Below, piece by piece: positions 1-11,553 of a DNA stretch of 64,000 nucleotides; position 1 is the first letter of the stretch, and each line of letters opens with the position of its first letter. The notes beneath the pieces are model-generated. The model was not told the DNA's origin, did not search any database, and worked only from the letters and a program-made list of their open reading frames with translations. The stretch spans positions 44,002,485 through 44,066,484 of the forward strand of contig CM034237.1 of the NCBI GenBank assembly GCA_019916065.1. Direction: 5' to 3'. The stretch comes from Vitellaria paradoxa. Lineage: Eukaryota > Streptophyta > Magnoliopsida > Ericales > Sapotaceae. The position numbers were made by a program, and so were the translations under genes.

Positions 1-569
1 TATATCTCACTTCCTTCCACGACCCAGGCGATGTGGGATGGGGGGCATTGCTTCTCTACTTCACCTCCTGCTTCACTCTCCCGCAGGCAGAGTCCTTCAC
101 GGGCAGGTCCCTCACAGTCTCTCACAATCCTCCTCCCTTACAAGGCACGCGTCCCCGCGTGGCCTCCTGCTTCACTCTCCCGCAGATAGAGTCCCTCACA
201 GGCAAGTCTCCCACACGTGGGGCCCACGCGTGATCCCACACTTCCGATTGGGCATTGGCTCTGATACCATTTGTAACGACTCGCATCCATATAGTACAAT
301 ATTGTCCGCTTTAAACTTGGTAAGCTACTTCCCATGAGGTCACCCATCCTAGTACTGCTTTCACTGGAGCACGCTTAACCCTGGAATTCCCACTGAACCC
401 AGTGCCCTCACGGCTTTAAAACGCGTTGTTCTATATTGATATCGAATATTACATATATGCCACTTCCTTCTACGACCCAGGCAATGTGGGATGGGAGGCA
501 TTACTTCTCTGCTTCACCTCTCGCTTCACTCTCCCGCAGGCAGAGTCCCTCACGGGCAGGTCCCTCACA
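1..569 (-). mobile_element. Cassandra-like TRIM retrotransposon (partial LTR, short internal domain, LTR)
   Basis: Positions 1-116 closely repeat the end of the block at 272-569 (both contain the cacgacccaggc/gatgtgggatg segment and end ctcaca). This fits an LTR pair around a short internal domain (117-271). The second LTR starts TGTAACG at 272 and ends CA at 569. Beside it, at 256-269, is the reverse complement of a tggtatcagagcca primer-binding site (initiator-Met tRNA type), so the element reads on the minus strand. The LTR carries a 5S rRNA-like stretch and a ggctttaaaacgcgtt segment, the hallmarks of the non-coding Cassandra TRIM family. There is no coding capacity, as usual for a TRIM. 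The outer end of the first LTR lies outside the window. Confidence 0.75.
328..381 (-). promoter_or_regulatory. 5S rRNA-like Pol III internal promoter inside the Cassandra LTR
   Basis: Read on the minus strand this segment contains gttaagcgtgctcc, then agtactaggatgggtgacc and a gggaagt tail. That is the order of box A, the intermediate element and box C of plant 5S rRNA genes. Only the promoter half of a 5S gene is recognisable and it sits inside an LTR, so this is a captured promoter-like sequence and not a functional 5S gene. Confidence 0.65.
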
Positions 570-574
570 ATGGG

Positions 575-662
575 AGCAGTACTAGGATAGGTGACCTCCT
601 AGGAAGTAGCTTACTAAGCCCAAAGCGGACAATATTGTACTATATGGATGCAGGTCGTTACA
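575..662 (+). repeat. Inverted fragment of the Cassandra LTR
   Basis: This 88-bp block is close to the reverse complement of 272-359, the first part of the neighbouring LTR, and ends cgttaca at 662. It includes the 5S-like box C (gataggtgacctcctaggaagt) in the opposite orientation. It therefore forms a head-to-head palindromic arrangement with the LTR at 272-569. It could come from a second Cassandra insertion or from fold-back during integration. Confidence 0.75.
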
Positions 663-945
663 ATGTCTATCTTTCTTTTACGTGAAAACCCGCAGCCGCT
701 TTCCCATAAGGGGTACGCTTTGGGTGAAGCACGCCTCGTGACCCTAGTCGGCAAAGGACCACAAGGGGTAAACCAGCCTAGGCAAGCCCTGCCTGACCGG
801 CTCAGCCGGGAAAGCTGTTAGACAGCCCTCAATAATAGAGGATTACGGCCTCCCCCCGAAGAGAAAGTCAAACCCAAGACCTCTTATTAGGCCCAGGCCT
901 TTACGGCAGCTAACCGAACCAACCCAGCTACCCCCGAAGGGCACT
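663..945 (-). mobile_element. tRNA-derived SINE-like repeat, copy 1
   Basis: Read on the minus strand, the end near 945 has a tRNA-like head: a box A-like ttagctgccgtaaagg, then ggtcttgggtttgac resembling box B (GGTTCGANNCC). The body, with the aaaccagcctaggcaagccct stretch, recurs in degenerate form at about 54855-55120, so it is a dispersed family. No clear poly(A) tail or target-site duplication is seen for this copy, which abuts the inverted Cassandra LTR fragment. Confidence 0.55.
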
Positions 946-1128
946 ATGTCTATTCTTAATCCTATAGAGGTTGTCGAGTTTGTTGTGACGGATGATAATT
1001 GATTAGTTTTTAGCTTAACTAGTTGCTTAAGATGTTTTAGTTAAAAATTCTATTGTACCTAAGTAAACTACGTGTTTCAGCTTAGGTTACTAGCTACTAG
1101 ATTCGTTTCACCAATTGAAATCTCAAGA

Positions 1129-1250
1129 ATATTCCTAAAGGTGGCATATATATTCCTAAGGGTGGCATATATCATTCGGTATCTACTTCCTAAGAGTGGC
1201 ATATAATAATATTCCTAAGGTTTTAGCTTAGGAAGTAGATACCGAATGAT
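1129..1250. repeat. Repeat cluster with a perfect 24-bp inverted repeat
   Basis: The motif attcctaagggtggcatata recurs about four times, with variants starting near 1129, 1152, 1186 and 1211. Positions 1171-1194 are the exact reverse complement of 1227-1250 (24 bp arms, 32-bp loop), so the segment can form a stable stem-loop. Its origin is unknown; it may be the end of an old transposable element. Confidence 0.7.
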
Positions 1251-1999
1251 GGTGTGATTAATAGTCCTAATATTTCAGTTTAGAAAGCAGACACTGAAGG
1301 ATAGTATGTATTGGTTGAGTCCTGTATCTACGGGACAACCAAGCAACAGTACCTGAAGTTAATTTATTTTATTTTTGATGTGTTATGCAGTGTTTGTATA
1401 CACGATTAAATTGTAAAAGAAGATAAATAAATAAATAAATAAATTTAATTTCTTATTTAAAATTATTGTATGAGATTATTATTTGTGTTGGGATATTCAT
1501 TTAGTAGTATGCTAGAACATTATTGCATTATTATTATTATTATTAGAATTCTGAGCACACGTGATATTAATACTTATCCTCTTACAACGTGTGTTGTAAG
1601 TAATGAGTTTGAATTGTGTGCTGGACCTGCTGAATATAGAAATTAAAATTTTATTAATTTTTATTTGCTTACATTTAAATTTCATAAAATTGTGTAAGAG
1701 AGTTTGTAACAAACTTTTGTTTGTGAGGTGGTTATAAATTATTTATGATTGATTTTGGGAGACTATTTGGACTTAGTTTTGAAGGCTTGTAGTTTTATTT
1801 CAGAGTTTTGTTGCTTAGTTTGTTGTGACTTAGATATTTATTTAAATTTAAAACAGGAATATATTTATTTTTATATTTTATTACTCTATAGCGTGTGTGT
1901 ATGGCTCTAATATGGGACAAAAAAGTAATTAAATAGTGTAATATATGTTCTTTTATTCGTGTACTTGGGTTGTGAAATCCAAGGCGTGAAAGAACAAAT

Positions 2000-2400
2000 T
2001 TATTAATATACCAAAATACTACAAGTGTGTTTTCTCACATACTTAGCCAATTAAAGCTTCACATAATTTTTTGGTTCGTTTTCAATGAACTAAAGATCAT
2101 TCTTTTGTTAGGAGGGTTCATCAAGGAGTTTGAGCAAGTGTTCTACCTAAGAAATTGCGGATTCGATGGGGTAAATTTGTATTCTCAAAAAACTAAACTC
2201 CTGAAATTTCTAAGTAGAGAAAACGAATTTATCAATCTACTGAAATGCTGCAAAAGAGTTTTCTCACATATTTAGTCAATTAAAACCTCATATAATTTGT
2301 ATGTACATCTTCAATAAACTAAATGTCGTTCTTTAGCCAAGAGAGTTCACCTACATAAATCATTGTAGATTCGATTGATGGTAAATTTATATTTATAGAA
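2000..2400. repeat. Diverged tandem duplication, about 220 bp per unit
   Basis: Two successive blocks share landmarks in the same order: tttctcacatacttag-ccaattaaa, a catc-ttcaat-aactaaa segment, a gttca-c-a stretch and gattcgat-ggtaaattt. The first unit starts near 2010 and the second near 2240. Neither encodes a recognisable product. Confidence 0.5.
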
Positions 2401-2785
2401 CTTGTAACTTGTTTACAGTGAAAGGGCTTTGTTTAATCCCTTTGTATGGGACTTGTAATTTTTTCCCATTGGTTGAATAGGATTTCTATGTTAAAAATTT
2501 TGTTTCATTTACTTTTTGCCCGTGTGCTAATTATTTGTGTTGATTGCTTGATTCAACTTAAACTTATCATTGATATCATGTGGATTTGATCAGAACTATT
2601 GGCAGATGAGCATCACTCTCCTTTAATTGGACAAAACATTGGTTAGAAATGAGAAATCTATTCAGATTGATTTCATTATTTTTAGGTTTCGTATTCCCAC
2701 ACATCTCGCACATACAAATTCCACGGATGACAACTTTTCTTTTCTCTCCCAAATTCCGTTATATTTTGGATTCAAATAATAGGAC

Positions 2786-2788
<3 letters not shown>

Positions 2789-2823
<35 letters not shown>
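2789..2823. repeat. (TA)n microsatellite
   Basis: An uninterrupted run of alternating T and A of about 34 bp. Other TA tracts lie near 15589, 23313, 31757, 31851, 41649, 56885 and 58472. Confidence 0.9.
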
Positions 2824-2825
<2 letters not shown>

Positions 2826-3067
2826 AAAAACAAAAAGAAAGGCGCAAAACAAAAATGATCATTTCGTTTTAAGAAGTTGAGTTTAACACACTCGCCCCCC
2901 CCCCCCCCCCCCCAAAACAAAAAGAACGAAAAAAGAAATCTTGATGGTGAGATTATTCCGATCAGGAAATGAAGATCATGCCTTTCGGAAATTTCTTTAC
3001 GTGGGCATTAGCGTAATTGGAAAAGAAAAAAAGGTAAAAACAAACATCCGCCCCCGATCTAATTAGA

Positions 3068-3520
3068 CATTGGCGGATCCACATAGGGGTAGGAGGGTCA
3101 ATTGACTCCACTAGAAGTAAAATTTTTGTAGAAAATAGTATAATTTTGAGATATTTTGTATTTTTGCCCTTATAAAATATATTTTCAAATAAATTGTCCC
3201 TATACTTTAAACAATTTATAAGTTTTGCCCCACTGGAAGAAAAATTTTTTTAAAAAATAGTATAATTTTAAAATATTTTTATATTTTTACCCTTATAAAA
3301 TATTTCTTTCAAAATAAATTGCCTTTATACCTCAAGCAATTACAGGTTTTGCCCCCTTAGGAAGCAAAATTTTTTAGAAAATAGTATAATTTTTTTTAGG
3401 TATTTTTAATCTTTTGCCCCCATAAAATATATCTCTCAAAACAGATTGCTCATAAGTCAAGTACACTGCCTTTATTTATCGACTTGACCTTACTGTAATA
3501 AAATATTGAATCCGTCACTG
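3068..3520. mobile_element. hAT-type MITE with perfect 8-bp target-site duplication
   Basis: The element begins cattggcggatcca and ends tgaatccgtcactg, imperfect terminal inverted repeats of the common plant hAT pattern (CAgtGgCGGATcCA). Exactly the same 8 bp, taattaga, flank it at 3060-3067 and 3521-3528, the target-site duplication size of hAT transposons. The 453-bp interior has about three diverged tandem units of 110-130 bp, each with an aaaatagtataattt stretch and a ttgccc...ttataaaatat stretch. No transposase is encoded, so the element is non-autonomous. Confidence 0.85.
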
Positions 3521-3528
3521 TAATTAGA

Positions 3529-6500
3529 GTTTGAACACGTGAAAAACGTGGGTTTTTATGACTGTTAATTAGCTGACATATACGATGACTGCCGGCTTAT
3601 AAAATCATCAATCATCATGTGAAGCACAATTTGCACGTTTAATTATTGAACTCTGTGGTCTTTGGTAGTTCCCTGTTTTTGAGTGTAACATTTCAGGTGC
3701 CTGTCAATTTCATTAACAAGAAGCCAACATGATGTGCTCTCGAATGTCATTGGTCTGGCTGCTTTCGGGTCAAATTCTGTACTAAAAAAGAAAAACACGG
3801 TGGCTTTTTGGGGATTTTGAAATTTTTTTATGTAAAATTCTGACACCACAGCTGTGAAGAGTTTTTGACATGGGAAAAATGTGCGTTTTACAAGGCGTGC
3901 TTTTCCTGTCATTTTGTGACTTCAATTAATTAGTCTACCGGAGCTTACAAACCATTCACACACACACAAACACATTACCATTGAGATGTTTGAACTTGGT
4001 GTAAAGTTATACACTCGTAAAAAAGGTAAGTTTATTTGCCCACCACGAACACTTTTTAGACTTCATCCTATTCTTTTAATTGAGTAAAATTATAAAACTA
4101 CCTATTTTTACTAGCTGTTTTTATAAATAATTTGAAATGATATAATTACCTCTTATAAACAAACTTTTACAAATTGGACAAATATCTTTAGATTTAGTTT
4201 GATAAAAAAATGAAAAAATATATTTTAAAGGTTAAAATAAATTTCATGTATATTTATATTTTAACAAACATATTAAAGATAATTTGTATTTTTATTTTCT
4301 AAATTAATCAAATAAAAAAATTAATTAATTTATGTTATTTTTCTTACATATTTTTATCATTTAAACTTTTTTTATTAGTCTCAAGTTATTTAGTAGAGGT
4401 TTATTTGAATTATTCAAAAAAAAAAAAACTATCAAATTAAGCAAATCAATTAATATACCAAAAAATTAACTTTTAAGTAAAAAAAAAAAAATTATCAACG
4501 AATCATAAATGTCATTATTTTAAAAACTTAATTCATTTTTTATAATAGGAAATATTTTTTAATAGGATTAGAATTATAAATTTTTATCATAGAAAAGTTA
4601 TTCACATGCCTTAAACGCACGAATATTTTAAAAAATTAAATGGCAATTGCTTGCTTACCATAAACTTCAGAAAGAAAACAATTTTTGGTAAGTTATCTTC
4701 TCATTTTATGAAATTAAATATTTTACTATAATAAAATATTTATGATATTATAATTATGTCTTAAATTGAATTTTGAATAAGGGTATTTATAACATTATAA
4801 TTATACCAAATATATTATGAAAATAAGGAGGGGCAACTGTATAAGATAGAATTAGCGGAGTGTAAATATGCACACCCTAATAGAAAAATATAAATTTTAT
4901 CTGCTATATACGCGAGCTATTTTTATTTAAATTAATTTATTTAATTTAAATATATAGTTTATCCAAAATTAGATGTGATATTTCAAATTATTAGTAAAAA
5001 TTTTATTAATAAATAACTATGAGTCATATTATAAATAATATGATAGAATTTAAATACTAAATCATTTTAATCCATTTTAAAGTTATTTTACTTCAAGTGA
5101 AATAAATTTCAGATATTTAAAATTTTAAAAATATATTGAAACCTTGAAAACATAAAATTTTAACTAATCAATTATAGATACAAATAAAATTTTTATATTT
5201 TTAATATTTAATAAAAGTTTAAATTTAAAATATTGTGTTGAAATCTAAGTAGGTCGTTATTTGCTCTCTTAATGTGGTTATTTTTGTTACGTGGAAATAG
5301 AATATGGGTGTGAATGAAATGGAATGCTCATTTTATTTATTTGTTTAGCTGCTAACATGAAAATAATAGGAGTCGAATAGATAGTTAAATTTTTATAATT
5401 TAATTACGATTTTAAATATAATATAATATAATATAATATAATATAATTACTAATATTAATTTTCTAAAATAATAAAAATAAACTTTTTCTTCATATCATG
5501 AATAAACTTTGCAATTTGAATCGAATTGAGCCAAAGTTTTCTTAACTATTACGAAATATATCAATAAATATTTTTTAGTCTTTTGAGATTTTTAAAATAC
5601 AAATTTGACTCAAAAACAAGCCCAAGGCAAAATAGTCATCTTACAATCTAAATTTAGATAAGGCTAAAATTTGTTTCTTATCAGGAAAGATGTCAAGAAT
5701 TTTTTTTTTTTTTTGGGTTTTTTGGATAGCTTAAAATGCGAATTTGAACAAAAAATGACTCAGGAATAAAATCATCATTTTACAATTTGAGTTCGGGGTG
5801 AGATGAGAATTTTTTGGTTATTAAGAAACATATCAATAAATATTTTTTAACCTTTTAAGAAGCTTAAATTACAAATTTTGGTAAAAACATTGTCAAGGGT
5901 AAAATGATTATTTTATAACCCGAGTTTAAATTGGATCAGAATTTATTTGGTTATTAAATAATATAAATGAATATTTTTATTAAACTTTTGAAAACCCGAA
6001 ATATGAATTTGAGAAAAAAATAGATCTAGGGATAAAATGATCACTTTATAGCCTAAGTTCGGATGTTGGCCAAAAATAAGGTTGAGTGGTTAAATATCAT
6101 TTTGCAACTTAAGAGAGTGATTGAGAGAAAATTTTTGCCACAAGTAGTTCCTTGTTTTTTATTTTTATTTTTTTTTAATTTTTGTTTCGAGTCTTGATTG
6201 TAATTAATAGTTATTCCATCACTTAAATTGTAAATTGCTTTTTTTTCACTTGATGTGAAAATAGTTATTCTCAATTAATAGCATTCCAACTTAATTTTTG
6301 ATATTAAATATGAAACTAGGTTAATGTGGGAATGGATTCCATTACATTCCCACGTGCCAACCATAACTTTAGAGTAATTTTATAAATTAAAATATGACAA
6401 AATATGAGTTCATTTGTGCAGGAATTATGTCTTAAATATCAATATTTACGAGGGATATTATAGTCATTTTAATAATGTAACTATTTCATTTAAATAATAA

Positions 6501-7796
6501 AAGAGAAAATTTGTTTTATCATGATTCTATATTTCATTTCATGATATGTCCGTAAGATAAAAAATTGAGAAAATAAGTTTATGATTTTATCGTAAAAGTG
6601 AGACAGGTATTTTTTTTGAGTTTTTTTCTTAAATATTTCTAGTCGCAGAATTGTTACTTGAACACTAATCATCCAGTTAGACTAGTACGTGTTATACTTA
6701 CTCTCATGAGGGCAACTAGTCTTAGGTTACTTGTGTAAAGATACTAACACAAAGATATGGGTGCATGTTGAAGAACATTTACACTGAATTGACCAATTAA
6801 AAATACCTATATGGAGTTTTACACAGTTATCAATAGATAACTCGTAGTTATAGTCATGCAAATAATGAATGTACCTTAGACATTATAGTTGTCTCATGTC
6901 TAGAATATTATATTTTGATACTGCAACACTTATGTTTCATTAATGAGTCCTCAGGACCACTACATAGTGTATCTGATCGTTAATTTCAATACTCTATGGA
7001 TTAGTCGAGGTGCGCGCACGTTGACCAGGACACCCTGTGATATCAAAATAAAAAAATAAATAAAACAAAATGTTTCATGTATGAGATGTAAGTGCGTAAT
7101 CATTATATAGCTATAATAAGACATACATAGAGACATATAAATGTATAATTTGAGATTTGTAACACCTGATATTTATTCTTAATTAATTTTAGATATTTTT
7201 AGGCAATTTAAATATTTGGAATGGGAGTTTGGTCTCAATTATTGATTTTATTATATTTTTTTAGGTCAGGTTAGTCTCAGAGCTATGTTTGTAATTAGAG
7301 TTGGGCCTACAGCCCAATCCCATAATAAAAAAACTTATTTATTTCTTTTTCAAACTTTCATATTTTTTGCCTTGATTGATATGATATGTTAATTCAATTT
7401 TTATTTTCCAAATTATGATATGTTTTCGAACAATATTACATATGTGACATAGTGGACTAAATATATTTAAAATTTAATCTAAGTTCACATGCATGGTTTA
7501 ATTTATATAAATATATGTATATATGTATGCATGTGTTCATATTTATTCTTTTAAAAGTGCTTAAATTTCTTATTTTTATTTTTTGTTTAGACCACAAACT
7601 TACCCTTAGTGAGATAATTATTTAGGAATAGGATCTTGGATGGATTTTTTTTTTTTTTTTTGCTCCACTTAATTTTACTTTTATAAGGGATTTGGTTTTG
7701 ATTGTAGACCTAGCCAAAAAAGAATTAGGAATGTGTTTCAAAATTTTATTTTTATTTATTTTCCCTTTTCCATTTAAAAGGTACGCGTGGGACAAA
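3529..7796. other. AT-rich intergenic region with LTR-like and SINE debris
   Basis: No gene was recognised. About 3.53-6.65 kb is low-complexity AT-rich DNA, including an ATAAT pentamer run near 5417-5447 and several poly-A and poly-T tracts. About 6.68-6.99 kb (with acttactctcatgagggcaact) looks like an old Copia-type LTR fragment. From about 7159 the tgtaacacctgatattt segment resembles the start of a gypsy-type LTR. Both LTR calls rest on general appearance only. Confidence 0.4.
6998..7062 (+). mobile_element. 3' end of a tRNA-derived SINE
   Basis: The stretch gattagtcgaggtgcgcgca, then gaccaggacaccctgtgatatc and an A-rich tail, has the form of the 3' end of a common plant SINE. The minus-strand SINE at 53233-53443 ends with the related pattern gattagttgag...ggataccctcgattac-poly(A). 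The tRNA-like head is not recognisable upstream, so this is a truncated or decayed copy. Confidence 0.5.
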
Positions 7797-9300
7797 AAAA
7801 AAATCTCTTACATTGAAGGCAAAAAGATATATATTCAAAATTTGAATAAGATCAACACTTGGACTAATCTTTCTTATCTTTTGCTGGTTGACTTTAACTT
7901 ATTCAATTGGTACTGTTTAGCATTCAGGTCTTTTGGAGTTATCATTTTGTTCTACCTTTTAAAGTTGTTAAGGATATAGAAGGTACTCTCTCTGCGTTTG
8001 TATAGAATGGAGTTTCACTGAAGCGGCACAGAATTAAAGTTTCTTGGGATGAAGTTTCTCGACCAAAGAATGAAGGAGGGCTTGATATAAGGAAAATTAA
8101 AGAATGGAACCTTGCTGCAATAACAAGGTATATATGGTTACTTTGCTAGTCTTGTTCTACTTCATTATGGGTGTCATGGGTTAAACAGAGCCTTCTTAAT
8201 AAGGAGAAGTTTTGGGTAGCTAAAGTTTCATGGAATTGCTCATAGATATGGAGGAAAATTCTAAGATACGTGAGAAGTACGATCGTTCTTTACGATGCAG
8301 ATTGGAGATGGTGCTCACACATCATTACGGTTTGACTCCTAGATGCCTAAAGGTCCTATATGTCATTCTACGAGCACCCGAGTTATTTATGATTCTAGTC
8401 TACCAAAGGATGCCAAAGTTAAGTCTATCATATCCTTGGGACGTTGGAATTGGCTAGTTGCAAATTCAAATGAGCTTCTTGAATTGAAAGAGGAAACTCT
8501 ATCCATACCACTTCTAAATTGCTCTAGGGGCGATATGAAAATGTGGAATGGAAAAAAGGATTTTTCTATTAAGGCTGCATGGGAGGTCCTTCGTTCTCAT
8601 TTTCCTTGTGTGCCTTGGAAGCATATTGTTTGGTTTAACAACCATATTCCTCGTCATGCTTTTATTTTGTGGGTTGCTATTCGTGGTAGGCTATACACTC
8701 AACATAGACTTCTCTCGTTTGGGGTGATCCAACAAATGCATTGTTATCTTTGTGGGGATGCTGTTGAGGATCATGATCACCTGTTCTTTGGTTATCCATT
8801 CTCCTTCAGGATTTGGAAGGTAGTTCTTGACAAATGTGTTCTTTAGCCCTCATCGTCATCCTGGTCAGCTACTTGGTTATGGGCCTGCTCTGCGTTTAAA
8901 GGTGTCTTCTTGCTTGCTTGTATTGGTCATCTATTGGTTGCTGCTACTGTTTATTTGATATGGAGAGAACGAAATTTACGATTGCATGGAGATCCTCCTA
9001 AGAATGAGCTCACACTGATCAATTCAATCATGGACTTGGTTTGGTTGAGGTTAATTGATTGTATGGGCTTTCCAAGTACTTCTACAAATCTACATTTGGT
9101 TCGAAATAGGCAACTTCCTTTATCTATTATTGGTAGATAGGTTTTTATTTTGTATTTTCCTTCAAGTTTGATAGAGTTAATTATTTATGGTGATTTAGGG
9201 GTATACCTCTGGGTATGGTAGGTAGTGATTATTTTTGGCCGGGGTATGCCATTGGATATTTGCATGATGACATTTTATTTATTTCACTTAAAAATATATA
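7797..9300 (+). pseudogene. Degenerate L1-type LINE: 3' part of reverse transcriptase with zf-RVT domain
   Basis: Conceptual translation in shifting frames gives plant L1 landmarks in order: NKINTWTN (about 7840), IQVFW-YHFVLPFKVVKDIEGTLSAF (about 7900-8000), then RIKVSWDEVSRPKNEGGLDIR (about 8030-8090). The zf-RVT domain is in the frame at 8343-8846, with WNGKKDFSIKAAWEVLR, HAFILWVAIRGRLYT and CYLCGDAVEDHDHLFF carrying the Cys/His residues. The segment 8910-9140 (IWRERNLRLHG) continues the C-terminal region. Frameshifts and stops (for example tag near 8006 and 8148) show it is dead. The endonuclease and the catalytic RT core are absent, so the copy is strongly 5'-truncated. A 3' UTR-like stretch runs to about 9300. 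Confidence 0.8.
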
Positions 9301-11415
9301 TTCAAAATAAAAAGCGAGTTAATATGGAAGGAGATGGGAACTATTAATTTCACATCCCGTTGAGCTACTGTTGGATTAGTAGTCGTTTGAACATGTGGAT
9401 AACGCCATCATCCATAATTATTGGAGCTGGATTTCTTTAGTTAAATTTCCGTGGATTCTTATTTTCAACCTTCAACTACAATAGATTTAACATTCATGTC
9501 ATTGTTGGGTTGATCCATAAATATAAATATATATGTATACATAATTGATTGAGAGGTATGGATGTAAAATTTTTATAATTTATTGAAACTAATACATTAA
9601 TTTTTATTATAAATATTTTTAAACATAATTTATTTATTGATTTGTTTCCTGGACAAAATTTTGAAGTGGGGTCCTGCCAGCCCCTTTCGGTTTTGGAATC
9701 AATATTGCTTCTTCAAAAGGCAAGGAATACTTTAAAAAAAAAAGGAAAAAAAAAAAGATAGAATCACACAATAAACGATATAATTTACTTTTATTTTATT
9801 TTATTGTAGGAGAGGACTGATCACTCAATTCAATCAAATAATGTCATAATATGTGATAAAAGTAAAAAGGAAAAAAAAAAGAGAGAGAGAAAAGAGAAAA
9901 TAAAAAAATGAAAAGAAGTAAGAACGTCCATCGTAAGTGTGCTCCACATAAAGAAATAAAGTTTCCTGCACATTTAAGGTGATGCAAACGTTAATTGACA
10001 ACAGTTGGTGGATGAGATAATTGCCTCAACTGCATGCAGAAGAATTATAATCCCGGGGGAGGCCGGGGCCCGTGAAAACTTCAATGTTGAGCAACTATCC
10101 CGACATATTTACAAGTATTTAATTTAAAATGTGTTTTTCAAATCGGAATTGTCACCGAATAGCCTCCCCCATTTAAAAAATTACACTCATCAATTTTTAC
10201 TTTTACTCTTTTTTTTTTTTAATAATTTAGCATTGAACAATTGTTTGTAATAAGGTTCCTTTGAGAAGCCTACCATCTTCTCACTTTCTCCGTACTCAAT
10301 TCTTTGACTTTTTTTTTTTCTTAAATGACCAAATTTATAATCTTACATTTTAAATTTTTTTAAAATAATAAAAAAAAAAATGTCAAATTAAACAAAAATT
10401 TAAAAAAAAACTAGCTATTAAAATGATAACTTTTTTTCATTTCCAAACACAGAAAAAAAAACTAATTTTTTAATAATTAATAGTAACTAACTACCAAAAA
10501 AAATTACCTTTTTTCCTTTTCAAATTAACCCTTGTGACATCATTATATGAGCATAGAAATATATATATACACAAGCATATGTGAAAGTGCCTAAACATAT
10601 TTATATAGTGTTTAATATAGTGTTCAATTACATGTGTTGAATCACTTATAATTTATCAATATTATAAGACGAAGTCAAATGTTTAGAATAATTTGTGTCA
10701 CTAACGTGTGAAGATTTGTATTATTGACTATGATAAGAAAATAATATATATATTAAATTTAGAAAAAATTTATTTATTTATTTATTTTTATTTGATCATG
10801 TCCAGGAAGTCCATATAGATATACACAGACACATAAACATAGGAAGGGTCAATTTTAACACGATGAGCACTTTCAAATCTTGTCGTCTGATTTTTTGTAC
10901 AACACATACAAGCACAGATTAAAAATAATGCAATATAAAGAAATATCACATGTTTGCCGACAAAGAGATAAAAACAAGTTGACTATCAAACATTAGGTTA
11001 GAAAGGAATTTAATTTAAGAATACCAAATTTACTCAAAATGCTATTTTATTATTTGATATATATTATATGTGTGTATAGACAACGAATGAGGATCAAATT
11101 TTTTTTATTAATTTTAATGTTTATTTAACAACTTTTTTTATCTCAAAAATTTATGCCGACTTAATTATTTAAAAAAAAAAAGACCCACATCATCCAATTA
11201 AACTTCAGAGGAAAAGGGAATTAATTGCCCTCAAGAAAACAACATCAATTCTCAGACTTTGAAAATTTGGAAGAGATAAGGGGTGCGTGGATGAAAATAG
11301 AGAGAGCTTTCAAGACTTTTTTAGCCAATTGCAATTGCAATTGGTGGAGGCCGATAGGCCATTCAAAGAGGGGGGTAGAGTCGTCTCATAGCCGTGGCAC
11401 ATCAAATCCCCCATT
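9301..11415. other. Intergenic region upstream of the hydrolase gene
   Basis: AT-rich, with no recognisable gene. About 10290-10500 belongs to a dispersed fold-back or MITE-like family also seen near 25.8-26.2, 33.9-34.1, 49.9-50.4 and 57.1 kb (runs such as taaatgaccaaatttataatc, tcaaattaacaaaaa). A short GC-rich patch near 10050-10072 (cccgggggaggccggggccc) is isolated and non-coding. Confidence 0.5.
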
Positions 11416-11419
11416 TGAG

Positions 11420-11425
11420 CACGTG
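11420..11425. promoter_or_regulatory. G-box (CACGTG) upstream of the hydrolase gene
   Basis: A palindromic CACGTG core lies 71 bp upstream of the TATA-like box and 129 bp upstream of the start codon. G-boxes bind bZIP and bHLH factors, including light, ABA and PIF-type regulators. Position supports a role, but function is inferred. Confidence 0.4.
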
Positions 11426-11495
11426 CTTGATTCCCCATATTGGTCAAATAATTGTGTCAATGTTGCAAACTTTTCTTGTCTTTTAAACTCTCTTC

Positions 11496-11503
11496 TATAA
11501 GTA
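11496..11503 (+). promoter_or_regulatory. TATA box of the IAA-amino acid hydrolase gene
   Basis: The sequence ctTATAAGTA lies 51 bp before the last base preceding the ATG. Transcription starting about 30 bp downstream would leave a 5' leader of roughly 25-30 nt, short but plausible. Confidence 0.5.
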
Positions 11504-11553
11504 AACACGTTCCCCCTATTAGGAGGGAACCCCTCTTGGTATTCACCGCCAAA

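Larger units (their letters stand above)
946..3059. other. AT-rich intergenic stretch with small repeats
   Basis: No convincing coding sequence was found. The stretch contains a short inverted-repeat cluster (1129-1250), a diverged direct duplication (about 2000-2400), a TA microsatellite (2789-2823) and a 19-base C run at 2895-2913 followed by A-rich sequence. The short open frames here are AT-rich chance frames. Confidence 0.6.

Noticed and set aside
328..381. A 5S rRNA gene
   Set aside because: Only the promoter half of 5S is present, inside an LTR with TG...CA ends and next to a primer-binding site, so it is the Cassandra 5S-like insert.
11225..11500. A 91-codon open frame before the hydrolase gene
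   Set aside because: It overlaps the promoter and TATA box, has no family resemblance and low-complexity composition.
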